Positions 1 to 8,413 of a stretch of 35,007 bases of DNA are shown one piece after another. Below the pieces are notes generated by a model. That model had not been told where the DNA came from, did not search any database, and saw only the letters and a program-made list of their open reading frames with translations. The translations under genes and the position numbers were made by a program. Within the stretch, counting starts at the first letter, position 1, and the number at the start of each line of letters is the position of its first letter. The stretch is from a bacterium (GTDB lineage Bacteria; Vulcanimicrobiota; Xenobia; Xenobiales; JADMJV01). Where the stretch lies: positions 5,863 to 40,869 of the forward strand of contig JADMJV010000060.1 of assembly GCA_018780265.1 (NCBI GenBank). The letters are read 5' to 3'.

Positions 1-97
1 TGATGGTGGGCACGACTTCGAGTTCTTCCGGGATAGCCTGCGACCAGGCGGGGAAAGCCCACCAACCGGCCAGGGCAGCAAAAACGAGCCACTTCAC
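1..97 (-). CDS. Exported protein of unknown function, N-terminal fragment
   Basis: This is the beginning of a minus-strand gene that runs off the left edge of the window. Reading from a GTG at 97 gives a typical Sec signal peptide: a Lys at position 2, a hydrophobic core (LVFAALAGWWAFPAW) and a probable cleavage site near SQA, followed by IPEELEVVPT. The start lies 7 nt after the stop codon of the upstream YkgJ-type gene, so the two are probably co-transcribed. No strong Shine-Dalgarno sequence is visible. About 32 codons are present, too few to assign a family. The protein is probably periplasmic or secreted. Confidence 0.55.
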   Translation of the reverse strand, partial: MKWLVFAALAGWWAFPAWSQAIPEELEVVPTI

Positions 98-104
98 CAG
101 TTAA

Positions 105-1244
105 TTACAGCAACTCCATTAGATGTGCAGTGAACCGGGGCGAGAGACGACTGGGCAGAAGCCCATTGGTCCCCAAATACATCTCGGCCTGCTCCAGAGC
201 CCGATAGTAGTCTTCTAGAAGGGCCTGCTCGCGCCCGTTTTGGCGAGCAAAGAAGGCCGTGGTGCAGCGCACGAAGCGTGGAATCAAGGCCAACATCCAC
301 AGGTTGTCCAGCAGCGAGCGGTAGACCAGCAGCGACTTCCGATGCAACTGCATGTCGGCCCACCTGTCCAACTCGTCTTCCAAATTGTCCCCAACCGCTT
401 GATCCTGAAAGCGCAAAAATTGAAACCAAGTGCCCGTCCAACCATATTCGGGAAAATCTAGAGTTGCGCCGCTGGCATAGGCTGCATCTAGCGGCTCAAT
501 TCGCTCGGGGCTGGTATCATGCAAGAAAAGCTTGACCAGGGCAAAGAGGGCCGTTTCCAGCAGGGAAGCTAACTGACCCCCCAAAGGGGCTTCTTCCAAC
601 TCGAATTGGTCCCAGCCGGCCGCCAGGTTGACCGGGTTTTGCTGGCTGGCCAGAGCGGTCACGGCGATAGCCTGCTGGGCGCTCAAGTCCAGACCCTGGT
701 CCTGGACGCGTTGACGCAATTGGTTGTCAAAAGCTACAAAGTCGGTCCAACTGGTGTGCCGGTCCGGCGCCACCAACACTTTGTCAGCCTCGATGGTGGT
801 CACCCGGATCGATGTTTTCATAAGTTGGCGCAGCCAGTCTTCGTGGGCGCTCAGAGGGCGGCCGCTGTTTTCACGCACAGAGGTACAGAAAAAGCTGACG
901 CCCACATAGACGCCATCGGGCGTCTCGGTGACGTGAAAGGGAAATTGCTGACAGGTCAGCGGCTTGGCCTCCATTCCCAGTTCGGCGTGGATGCTGCACA
1001 GTTTGTCAGGGGCTAGAAAGCCGCACCTGGGCTGGGCCGGATCGGGGTAGTGGATGACGTAGCCGCCCTCTTCGTTCTTACTGAAAGCGGCCCCATTTTC
1101 GTTGATGACGCGCAATCCCAGTGGGTGTTTCTCGATGCGTTCAACCACATGATCTTCCACAGGAATGGTCCAGAGCGACTCGCAACCACGACCGCACATC
1201 ACGCAGTCATAGTTCTGGCCCGAAGGGAAGTGCAATTTCACCAT
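105..1244 (-). CDS. YkgJ/CxxCxxCC-type cysteine cluster protein
   Basis: A 379-residue protein whose first 110 residues match the zinc/iron-chelating CxxCxxCC (YkgJ-like) family. Visible cysteines are C14, C17 and C21 (DCVMCGRGCES), then C74 (PRCGFLAP), C83 (KLCSIHAE) and C98 (LTCQQFPF). This order, with the KPLTCQQFPF stretch, is characteristic of the family, which is thought to bind a metal or Fe-S centre; its reaction is unknown. Residues 120-379 are a helical extension with no motif I recognise. I chose the ATG at 1244 because it directly precedes the conserved domain. An in-frame ORF extends upstream but would overlap the divergent lipoprotein gene at 1323. The exported-protein gene follows 7 nt downstream. 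Family assignment is good; function is unknown. Confidence 0.8.
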   Translation of the reverse strand: MVKLHFPSGQNYDCVMCGRGCESLWTIPVEDHVVERIEKHPLGLRVINENGAAFSKNEEGGYVIHYPDPAQPRCGFLAPDKLCSIHAELGMEAKPLTCQQFPFHVTETPDGVYVGVSFFCTSVRENSGRPLSAHEDWLRQLMKTSIRVTTIEADKVLVAPDRHTSWTDFVAFDNQLRQRVQDQGLDLSAQQAIAVTALASQQNPVNLAAGWDQFELEEAPLGGQLASLLETALFALVKLFLHDTSPERIEPLDAAYASGATLDFPEYGWTGTWFQFLRFQDQAVGDNLEDELDRWADMQLHRKSLLVYRSLLDNLWMLALIPRFVRCTTAFFARQNGREQALLEDYYRALEQAEMYLGTNGLLPSRLSPRFTAHLMELL

Positions 1245-1322
1245 GGGCGCGGTTTTCAAGCTTGGAAAAGGGCCACCTGCTTTCAGGATATTTTCGACCG
1301 CTTGCGCTAGTCTGGGCAGACC

Positions 1323-2363
1323 ATGGTAATTTCCAATCGGTGTGCAGCCGCCACTATGCTGGGGCTTTCGGTGCTCTCGGTGGGGGCCTGCACCACGCCG
1401 CCTCCGCCCCAGCCAGTTGTGCAGGTCATGTTGCTCGACGAGTTTCCCAGTGCCCAGGATACCATGGGCGTCAGCCATGGCACATTGGTCGAAGCGGTGC
1501 TGCGCAGTCGCAGTCCAATCGCCAACGAGAGGGTTCAGGTCCCCTTGGGAAATTCGTTGCAGGAGGTCGAGCAAGGCCGGCCAGGAGCATTAGAGCGATA
1601 TGTGGTGCAACGCTTTCGAGTGCCTACCGAGGCCACCGCCCAGGTTTTAGAAAGGCTGCACAAGCCAGGGGTGGCCAGCCAATCTCAAGGGGCTTCCGAA
1701 TCGCGGGTGGTGGAGAGTCTGTGGGGGGCGGCCCAGGGCACAGCCGCCACCCGAACCTTTTTAGAGAACGAACTGGAGATTCCCAGCGGCAGCAGCGATG
1801 CAGATTTCTTGCAGGCGCTGGTACGCCGGGTGGATGACATCCACCACGGCAATCGAGAAATCGGAGCGGCCCGTAGACACCTTCTGCAGGCGGCTCGGAC
1901 GGCCCAGGATGCCGGTGTAATTCGGGTGGTCTCGGCCGGTAATCAGGGGCATCTAGAGGCGTTATTTGACCGACTGGGGGTGCTTACCGGCCGCGACTTT
2001 TACATGAGTGATCTGGCAGACCCGGGAGCCATTGTTGTGGGCGCCTCGGACAACCATGGCACCGTGGACCCGGCTGATGACGGTCCTGCCTCCCTGGCTT
2101 CGCCCGATGCGGGCGCTTTGATCGGAACCCAAGGCGTTGACGTGCCCATTCAAGTAAACGGTCAACTACAGCATCACAGCGGTTCCTCTTACGCTCAACC
2201 TCAAATCGCCAGTTTGATTGCTGGTTGGAAGCAAGAGAACCCCGCCATGACCCGAGACGAGGTGGTCGATCGACTGCTCAGACAGGTTCACCCTATCGCG
2301 GGTGCCGAGCCACAAATAGGCGCAGGCATTATCGAAAATGGCTGGTTTTTAAGGGTCAACTAG
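1323..2363 (+). CDS. Small subtilisin-like (S8) serine peptidase lipoprotein
   Basis: A 346-residue predicted lipoprotein: an N-terminal hydrophobic stretch ends in SVGAC with Cys23 as the likely lipidation site, followed by a Pro-rich linker. The subtilase catalytic elements appear in the right order: Asp39 (VMLLDEF), His52 (VSHGTLVEAVL), oxyanion Asn207 (VVSAGNQG) and Ser289 in GSSYAQPQIASL, the equivalent of GTSxAxP. Asp and His are only 13 residues apart, much closer than in classical subtilisins, so the first part of the fold is abbreviated. Activity is plausible but unproven. The gene is divergent from the YkgJ-type gene, with 78 bp between them, and its 3' end overlaps the convergent response-regulator gene by 4 bp. 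A second ATG at 1356 is an alternative start that would still leave the lipobox. Confidence 0.72.
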   Translation: MVISNRCAAATMLGLSVLSVGACTTPPPPQPVVQVMLLDEFPSAQDTMGVSHGTLVEAVLRSRSPIANERVQVPLGNSLQEVEQGRPGALERYVVQRFRVPTEATAQVLERLHKPGVASQSQGASESRVVESLWGAAQGTAATRTFLENELEIPSGSSDADFLQALVRRVDDIHHGNREIGAARRHLLQAARTAQDAGVIRVVSAGNQGHLEALFDRLGVLTGRDFYMSDLADPGAIVVGASDNHGTVDPADDGPASLASPDAGALIGTQGVDVPIQVNGQLQHHSGSSYAQPQIASLIAGWKQENPAMTRDEVVDRLLRQVHPIAGAEPQIGAGIIENGWFLRVN

Positions 2364-3586
2364 GCCTGCAGAACAATCATCTCCTCGGCCAGGGCAGCCT
2401 TGCAGACAGTCTCGCTGCCGGAATCTCTCAGCCTTTTGTGGGCCTCTTGGAGCATCCGGTCAATGGCCTCATCGTCATGTTCGGGCACGTGGTGATACAG
2501 GTAAAGGTCTTTCACCTGGGCCACGGTGGCAATTTCCAGCACACGGGACAGGGCTGAATGTCCCCAGCCAATTCGCTTGGGATATTCGTCGTCAAAATAA
2601 CTGGTGTCAGTAATCAGGATGTCGGCCTCGTGGACGAACTCGCTGAGCATTTTGAAGTAAGCTGCCGAATAAGACTCACTGTCAGGGGGAAAAAGTTCGT
2701 TGTCGGTGACGTAACAGATGCTACGCCTGCCAAATTGAACCCGGTAGCCAAGGCAGTAGCCCGGGTGGCAGAGCAACATGGTCCTTACCTGAGCGGGCCC
2801 GATGGTGTATGTCCCTTCCCCCAGTTCTCGATAGCTGATGCGAGCACCCAATTCTCTGGGGGTGATGGGAAAGTGGACTCCGTCCATCTGATTGGCTACC
2901 AGTTGCTCCAAAGAGATGTCGGCGTGACGTGAACCCACGATCTCAAACTGATTCCCCGGAATGAACAGGGGGGTAAAAAATGGCAGGTAGTTGATGTGGT
3001 CCCAGTGTGGATGGGACAGCAAGAGGGTACCCGTCAATTCTTTACCCATACGCATCAGATGAGCCCCCAGTCTATGGATCCCAGTGCCGGCGTCGAAAAC
3101 AAAGACATGCCCGTCAGGAAAAGTCAGGCTGACGCAGGCCGTATTCCCGCCATATCTGATCGTGCCGGCTCCAGGCACCGGCATGGTGCCACGACAGCCC
3201 CAAAATCCCAGGGACAATGACTCGGAAAAGACGGACATGATATCCTGCATCATCTGATCAGGATGGCTGCGTGATTTAGAAATAAAGCCGTTGGCGCCGG
3301 CCGCCAGGGCGCGCTCTTTATCAGTATGATAGATCTTGGCCGAGACCACCAGAATGCGAAGTTTGTGCAGGCCCGCCTCTCTCAGTTGGCGGCACAGTTC
3401 GACGCCATCCATCTCAGGCATCATGATGTCGGTCAAAACACAATCGGGTGGATCGAGCAGAATGTCCTCCAAGGCCTTCACGCTGGAAGAGTAACCGGTG
3501 ACGATATGGCCCTGTGCTTCAAGCATGGATTTGAGCACGAGCAATACACTCTCATCGTCGTCAATGATAAAGAATCGCTTGCTCAT
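2360..3586 (-). CDS. Response regulator with REC domain fused to metallo-beta-lactamase-fold hydrolase
   Basis: A 408-residue two-domain protein. Residues 1-120 form a CheY-like receiver: acidic pocket DDDES (residues 9-13), phospho-acceptor Asp53 in LTDIMMPEMDG, Ser82 (VVSAK) and Lys104 (ISKS). Residues 126-408 form an RNase Z/PhnP-like metallo-beta-lactamase domain: GCRGTMPVPG at its start, metal motif HPHWDH (192-197), and further likely ligands in LLCHPG (His274), YVTD (Asp295), GHS (His343) and YHH (His365/366). The output is therefore probably a metal-dependent hydrolase, not DNA binding. The ATG at 3586 is preceded by GGAAGGAGA and overlaps the kinase stop codon as ATGA, implying translational coupling. 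The substrate is unknown. It is the last gene of the oxidase operon. Confidence 0.88.
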   Translation of the reverse strand: MSKRFFIIDDDESVLLVLKSMLEAQGHIVTGYSSSVKALEDILLDPPDCVLTDIMMPEMDGVELCRQLREAGLHKLRILVVSAKIYHTDKERALAAGANGFISKSRSHPDQMMQDIMSVFSESLSLGFWGCRGTMPVPGAGTIRYGGNTACVSLTFPDGHVFVFDAGTGIHRLGAHLMRMGKELTGTLLLSHPHWDHINYLPFFTPLFIPGNQFEIVGSRHADISLEQLVANQMDGVHFPITPRELGARISYRELGEGTYTIGPAQVRTMLLCHPGYCLGYRVQFGRRSICYVTDNELFPPDSESYSAAYFKMLSEFVHEADILITDTSYFDDEYPKRIGWGHSALSRVLEIATVAQVKDLYLYHHVPEHDDEAIDRMLQEAHKRLRDSGSETVCKAALAEEMIVLQA

Positions 3587-5274
3587 GGGTTGTCTCCTTC
3601 CAGGCACGGAGCGGGCATCGTTCGGTCTGGCTCGGATGGACCCTGCCGAGGTCCCAGCGGAATGGTCGCCTCAACTCTCGTGCCCTCTCCAGGAGTGCCT
3701 TTGATGGTTACGTTACCATTTAATAGGGTGATGCGCTCCTGCAGGCCTAGCAAGCCCAGCGAGGTGGTGACCTGGTCTACGGAAATGCCGATACCATCAT
3801 CGCCTATGCTCAACTCCAGTCGGTCTCCCACCACCCGCAGATTGACGTCCACCTGGCTGGCTCGGGCATGACGGGCCACATTCGTCAAGGCCTCCTGGCA
3901 GACCCGGAACACCGCCAGCGATTGTTCCTCGCTCAGAGTTCTACCAGCCAGCGAGGTGTGGATTGTGTATTTGAGGCCGGCCCGCGAGCAGGCATCCTGC
4001 ATCAGCCAGTCCAGTGCTGGCCCCGGCCCTAGCTCGTCGAGGAGGGGCGGGCGCAGGCGACTGGCAATCCGCCGCACCGTGCCCATCGTCTTATCCACCA
4101 GGGCGGACATGGCCGTAGCGCGGTCGAGCAACGGTCCATCCTCCAGTCGATTTTCCACCCAGCCCAATTCGATTTTGAGGGCAGTTAAAAGCTGCCCCAA
4201 TTCGTCGTGAACTTCCCGAGATATGTGACGCCGCTCATCCTCAAGGGCCGCCTGCTGGCGGGCCGTCAGGCGCCGCAGTTGAGCCCGCGAACGACGCAAT
4301 TCTTGGTCCATTTTCTGCCGTTCGGCAATGTTGGTGGCTATCAGCACGACTGATTCCACTTGTCCCTGTTGGCAGATGGGACCCACTCGGCACGAATACC
4401 AGCCGGTGACCTGACCGTCTGGAGCAACAACCTGCGTTTCAAAGTTCACCGGCACGTTTTCTTCAAAGGCCTGGTCAATGAGTGCACAGATCCTATCCTT
4501 GTCTGGTGATGGTATAAAGCGTTCGAGGGGTTGCCCGATTACCTGAGCCGTTTTGTAGCCTGTCTCGGACTTGTTCAGGAAATCGACGCATCGGCGCCGA
4601 TCGAGGGTGAGGATGATTTCGGGGGCGTTCTCAACCAATGAGCGCCAACGAACCAGCAACTGTTCCTGAGAGTGGCGTGATATTTCCAGGTCAAAGAGAG
4701 CCTGAGACAGCTTGGTGTAGCGCACAGAATGGCGATGACCGGCGGAATTCATGAACAGGCAGAAGACCAACAAACAGGCAGCCGTGAGTAATTCGGAGGG
4801 GGTACCGTGGCTGGCCAGGGTTACCGCGGAAGGGACTACCATGAGAAGTATGTAGCTGCGCAAAAGGGGAAAGTAAGGGGTGAGATTGGAGGTGGAGGCG
4901 GCTACCACACCCACGGTCATCATCAGCGCCAGCAGTCCACTCCAACTGCGTCCGTAAAGATGGACGACCCAGGCCGCATAGACCGACCAACTGGCGGCGA
5001 TGGCCAGTACTGACAGGGAATAGTTTCGCTTGATGCCGGTCAGTTCGGCCGCTGGCGCAGTTCGAAGCCGACGACCGATGGCGTAGCGTATCACACCGAG
5101 GAGTGTGGTAAAGACCGGGTAAATCACCACCAGGTAGGGCTGAGCGCCCCACAGATCGGTGGCCAGACCAAGGCACAGCATGAGAACGGGGTAGATCAGG
5201 ACCGCGGCAAGTCCGCCACTTTCGGCCAGGTCCCTGTCTGCCTCCACCCTCAGACGTTCACTGTCGTCCATCAT
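3583..5274 (-). CDS. Membrane sensor histidine kinase with PAS and HisKA_3 (NarX-type) core
   Basis: A 563-residue kinase. Residues 20-178 hold about six hydrophobic segments and act as the membrane sensor. A PAS domain follows at about 208-320 (VENAPEIILTLDRRR through VLIATNIAERQ). The dimerisation/phosphotransfer helix carries HisKA_3 motif ISREVHDELGQLLTALKIEL with phospho-acceptor His356. The HATPase domain (about 445-545) shows EALTNVARHARAS, GDDGIGI and GLLGLQER. Kinases of this class normally partner LuxR/NarL-type regulators, but the coupled gene here encodes REC plus a hydrolase domain. It lies 58 bp downstream of the TauE/SafE-like gene on the same strand, so it is probably part of, or reads through from, the cbb3 operon. 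I see no heme-ligating His pattern of the FixL kind in the PAS domain. The signal is unknown. Confidence 0.88.
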   Translation of the reverse strand: MMDDSERLRVEADRDLAESGGLAAVLIYPVLMLCLGLATDLWGAQPYLVVIYPVFTTLLGVIRYAIGRRLRTAPAAELTGIKRNYSLSVLAIAASWSVYAAWVVHLYGRSWSGLLALMMTVGVVAASTSNLTPYFPLLRSYILLMVVPSAVTLASHGTPSELLTAACLLVFCLFMNSAGHRHSVRYTKLSQALFDLEISRHSQEQLLVRWRSLVENAPEIILTLDRRRCVDFLNKSETGYKTAQVIGQPLERFIPSPDKDRICALIDQAFEENVPVNFETQVVAPDGQVTGWYSCRVGPICQQGQVESVVLIATNIAERQKMDQELRRSRAQLRRLTARQQAALEDERRHISREVHDELGQLLTALKIELGWVENRLEDGPLLDRATAMSALVDKTMGTVRRIASRLRPPLLDELGPGPALDWLMQDACSRAGLKYTIHTSLAGRTLSEEQSLAVFRVCQEALTNVARHARASQVDVNLRVVGDRLELSIGDDGIGISVDQVTTSLGLLGLQERITLLNGNVTIKGTPGEGTRVEATIPLGPRQGPSEPDRTMPAPCLEGDNP

Positions 5275-5332
5275 CAGGATGTGACATTCTCGGTCGCCGG
5301 CGCTTTTCCGTGCGGCCCGTCAGGGATTTCCG

Positions 5333-5944
5333 CTAGAGTCCGCCACAGTGAACACCTGTCTGGCCCGGCAGCTCGGGCCAGAGAGCCTGGGCCAACATGA
5401 CCGAGCCGGTCAAGAGCAGCGCCAGTTTGTCCAGGCGCGCGCCGGCTCCCAGTTGGCGCCCCGCCCAGCGCGGCAGCAGCAATCCGGGTAGTGTGCCAGC
5501 CCAGAACGAGATCATGCTGAGAGCCGCCAGTTCTGGGGTGCCCTGATTGGCAGCTTGCAGCCAGGCGGCGTAGAGCAGACCGCAGGGGAAGACGGCGGTG
5601 ACCAGGCCGAACCCAAAACGAGATCGGGTTCCCGGCGAGCGCAGCCAGGGGGCCAGTTCACTCCAAAGGAAAGCGGTCAAGGAGAATCCGTTGCGAGCAG
5701 TCACGGCGCGCTGTTGAACCAAACCCATGGCCAATAGCAGACAACCTGAAATAGCCAACAACAGTCTATTCCCAAGGAATTGTAGGGCCCAAAGTCCACT
5801 CCAGCCCAGCAAAGCACCAACCAGGGCGTAACCCAACAACCGTCCGGCCAGATAGGCCACGGGCCGGGGGCCCCAGGCAAACCCTCCGCACATGGCCGCG
5901 CAGTGCCAACTGCCGGCCACCCCGAGCAGGAAGGCTACAATCAC
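5333..5944 (-). CDS. TauE/SafE-like membrane protein of the cbb3 assembly cluster
   Basis: A 203-residue polytopic membrane protein beginning VAGSWHCAAMCGGFAWGP and containing VFPCGLLYAAWL. These GSxHCxxMCGG and FPCGLLYxA motifs typify the TauE/SafE-like (also annotated UreH-like) proteins that commonly follow ccoGHIS and are proposed to act in copper handling or cytochrome assembly; the role is inferred from context. Cys and Met residues in the first membrane motif could bind copper. Translation starts at a GTG (5944) preceded by AGGAGGAGTC, and the start overlaps the ccoS stop codon as GTGA. A tail with Cys/His (VHCGGL) ends the protein. Confidence 0.85.
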   Translation of the reverse strand: MIVAFLLGVAGSWHCAAMCGGFAWGPRPVAYLAGRLLGYALVGALLGWSGLWALQFLGNRLLLAISGCLLLAMGLVQQRAVTARNGFSLTAFLWSELAPWLRSPGTRSRFGFGLVTAVFPCGLLYAAWLQAANQGTPELAALSMISFWAGTLPGLLLPRWAGRQLGAGARLDKLALLLTGSVMLAQALWPELPGQTGVHCGGL

Positions 5945-6087
5945 GACTCCTCCTGGTCAAACAGAATCTTCCAACGGGGTCCTTCCATGTCGTCAAACTG
6001 TTCGTGTGACACTGCCCACCAGAAGAGCGCCAGGCCGAATCCCGAGAGTAGGAGGGCTGCCGGGATCAGAAAGTAGAGTGCGTCCAT
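5941..6087 (-). CDS. ccoS: CcoS, small cbb3 oxidase assembly protein
   Basis: A 48-residue protein beginning MDALYFLIPAALLLSGFGLA: one membrane span, then FWWAVSHEQFDDMEGPRWK and an acidic C-terminus. This is the CcoS pattern (single span followed by a Q(F/Y)DD(L/M)E motif). CcoS is needed for cofactor insertion into cbb3 oxidase in other bacteria. The ATG at 6087 is preceded by AAGGAGATCGACC, a strong ribosome-binding site, which fixes the start inside the 3' end of ccoI and gives a long overlap of about 95 bp. The 3' end overlaps the next gene as GTGA. Confidence 0.88.
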   Translation of the reverse strand: MDALYFLIPAALLLSGFGLALFWWAVSHEQFDDMEGPRWKILFDQEES

Positions 6088-8413
6088 GGTCGATCTCCTT
6101 CGGCTGGTAGCCCAGCAATAGTAGCGATTGCCCCACCACCAGCAGGGAGGACAGCGGCATGGCAATGGCTGCCGTAAGCGGAGTTACCCAGCCAAAGGCC
6201 GCAGCGGGGATGGCCAGGGCGTTGTAGAGGAGCGCCAATATAAGGTTGAGTCGCAGGCGGGTCCAGGCCTGACGGGCAAGGTCCAGGGCCAGCACCGCCG
6301 GTGCCAGTCCCGGTCGCAATAGAACCAGATTGGCCACCTCCCAACTCAGTTCGCTGCCGTTGGCCACAGTAATGCCCAGATTGGCCTTGCGCAGAGCCGG
6401 GGCGTCGTTGATGCCATCTCCCAAGAAGGCTACAACGGACCCCTGATTTTGAAGTTGTTCCACCCAGTCAAGTTTGTCCAACGGTAAGCATTGGGCCCTA
6501 TAGTCGCTTATTCCCAACTGGCGGGCGACCTCGGCCACCACCGGTTGGCGGTCTCCGCTGGCCAGACACACCTTGAGTCCCTGACGGCGCAGCAGGTGGA
6601 TGAAATCGGAAGCTTCTGCTCGCAACCGATCGCCAAATTCGAAGCGAGCCGCCACCTGACCGTCGACCTCCAACCACACGGAGGTATTCAGAGCCTCCCG
6701 GTCCAAATCTGGCCTGCCTAAATAGGCGGCACGGCCCAGTCTCAAGCGGCGACCTTGCACCACGCCTTCCACACCCTGCCCGGGAACCAGTTGCCAGTTC
6801 TCCACCGGAAGCAGCGGTTGAGAACAGCTTTGAGTGAGAGCACGCGCCAGAGGGTGCTGACAGGGACTTTCCAGGCTGGCGGCCCAAACCAGATGGTGAT
6901 CCCGGGGGCCACTCAGCAGTTGAAGTTGACCTTCGGTCAGGGTGCCGGTCTTGTCCACCATTACGTGGGTAATTTGACGGGCCGTCTCCAGGGCCAGGCC
7001 ATCGCGAAAAAGCACTCCCCGGCGGGCAGCCACCCCGGCAGCCACGCTGACGATCAGGGGTGTGGCAATTCCCAGCGCACAGGGACAAGTGATAATCAAG
7101 ACAGCCAGGGCCCGATCCAGGTTTTGAGTGACCATTCCTGTCATCGCAGACAAAACCAGGATGCTGGGTAGAAGCCAGGCAGCCAGTCGGTCAGCCGCTC
7201 TTTGAATTTTTCCAGGGGTGCATTGGGCGCTCTCTACCAGGCGGGCCACCTGGGCCAGCAGGCTGGTGCCTCCCAGTTGGGTGAGTTCTACTTCGAGAAG
7301 ACCGTCCAGCGAGAGGCTGCCGCCGTAGACGCGATCGCCGGATTGAACGCTGCGGGGCTGCGATTCACCGGTCAAATGGGATTCATCCACAAAGCAGGCT
7401 CCGCGGGCCACCTGGCCATCGGCGGGCACTCGCGAGCCGGCTCTCACCTGCACTCTGTCCCCCACCGCCAAGCGGTCGCTGGGAACCTCTTCAAAACACT
7501 CACCGTTCCAGCGCCAGGCGACGCTTTCGTGTAGGGATAGAAGTCGCTCTACGGCCGACCCGGCCTGGCTGCGTGCCGCCCCTTCGAGCAAACGCCCTAA
7601 CAGCAGAACAAAGACGAAAGTTGAGACGGTATCGAAATAGACGTGTTGCTGCCCCATCAACGCTGCGAGCACACTGTAGCCGAACGTGATAGCCAGCCCT
7701 AAGGCGATCGATACGTCGGTGGTCAAGGTCCGCTGTTTCAGCGCATTCCAGGCGCCGCTCCAGAACGGGACGGCCGAGAAAAGAACAACCGGTAAGGTAA
7801 GAGCGAAACTGAGTCTGTGAAAGAGAGGCCGGTAGGCCAGGTCTAGATCAGCACCCGAATAGAGGGCCAGAGCCGCCAGCATCACATTGCCAGCGGCGAA
7901 GGCGGCCACGCCAAAACGGAGCAACAAGAGACGGTCGGCCTGGGCGCGGGGTCGTTCGCTTCGGTTTGGGTCATAAGGTATGGCCCGATAGCCCAACTGT
8001 TGCACCCGTTCCAGGGCAGCCACCAGCAGCTCCGGACTTTGAGGAGTGAAGCGCAGGCGTTGGGTTGTGTAGTTGACCTGCACATTTTGTAGGCCATCCA
8101 CCTGAGCCAGGGCTCGTTCCACCAACCAGCCGCATGCCGCGCAATGCATGCCGTCGAGCAGGCAAAAATACGAGCCTCCAAAGAGAAAGCCAGCAGCCAC
8201 CTCCGGATCCCGGTAGAGGGCCAGGCTGGCAAACTCTTCCACCGCTTCGCCTGAAGGTTCGGGACGAAATCGATAGTAGTCGCCCAGACCCACTTGTTGA
8301 ATAAACCCGTAGACGGCCCTACAACCGGCGCAACAAAACTGCGGGCTCTCTCCACCGTCTGGAGTAGAGAGCCTGGCTACCGGTACAGGCTGGCCGCAAT
8401 GGTCGCAGTTCAA
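5993..8413 (-). CDS. ccoI: CcoI/FixI copper-transporting P1B-type ATPase for cbb3 oxidase
   Basis: An 806-residue P-type ATPase. It starts with a cysteine-rich domain (CDHCG at 3-7, CCAGCRAVY at 27-35), then a heavy-metal-associated domain with GMHCAACGWLVERAL (Cys91, Cys94). Catalytic landmarks follow: TGE at 348-350, membrane metal-binding CPC at 443-445, phosphorylation site Asp487 in DKTGTLT, the HP dipeptide at 520-521 and GDGINDAP at 665-672. This order is that of CcoI/FixI, which delivers copper for the CuB centre of CcoN. Translation begins at a TTG (8413) overlapping the ccoH stop as TTGA. The next in-frame Met is at residue 89, beyond the cysteine domain, so the TTG is needed. The last 30 codons are shared with ccoS in another frame. 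Confidence 0.95.
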   Translation of the reverse strand: MNCDHCGQPVPVARLSTPDGGESPQFCCAGCRAVYGFIQQVGLGDYYRFRPEPSGEAVEEFASLALYRDPEVAAGFLFGGSYFCLLDGMHCAACGWLVERALAQVDGLQNVQVNYTTQRLRFTPQSPELLVAALERVQQLGYRAIPYDPNRSERPRAQADRLLLLRFGVAAFAAGNVMLAALALYSGADLDLAYRPLFHRLSFALTLPVVLFSAVPFWSGAWNALKQRTLTTDVSIALGLAITFGYSVLAALMGQQHVYFDTVSTFVFVLLLGRLLEGAARSQAGSAVERLLSLHESVAWRWNGECFEEVPSDRLAVGDRVQVRAGSRVPADGQVARGACFVDESHLTGESQPRSVQSGDRVYGGSLSLDGLLEVELTQLGGTSLLAQVARLVESAQCTPGKIQRAADRLAAWLLPSILVLSAMTGMVTQNLDRALAVLIITCPCALGIATPLIVSVAAGVAARRGVLFRDGLALETARQITHVMVDKTGTLTEGQLQLLSGPRDHHLVWAASLESPCQHPLARALTQSCSQPLLPVENWQLVPGQGVEGVVQGRRLRLGRAAYLGRPDLDREALNTSVWLEVDGQVAARFEFGDRLRAEASDFIHLLRRQGLKVCLASGDRQPVVAEVARQLGISDYRAQCLPLDKLDWVEQLQNQGSVVAFLGDGINDAPALRKANLGITVANGSELSWEVANLVLLRPGLAPAVLALDLARQAWTRLRLNLILALLYNALAIPAAAFGWVTPLTAAIAMPLSSLLVVGQSLLLLGYQPKEIDHGRTLLSDPGSPPTLGIRPGALLVGSVTRTV

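Noticed and set aside
1244..1574. Extended N-terminus for the YkgJ-type protein (to 1574)
   Set aside because: The extra segment is low-complexity and lies within the coding part of the divergent lipoprotein gene; the family domain starts at 1244.
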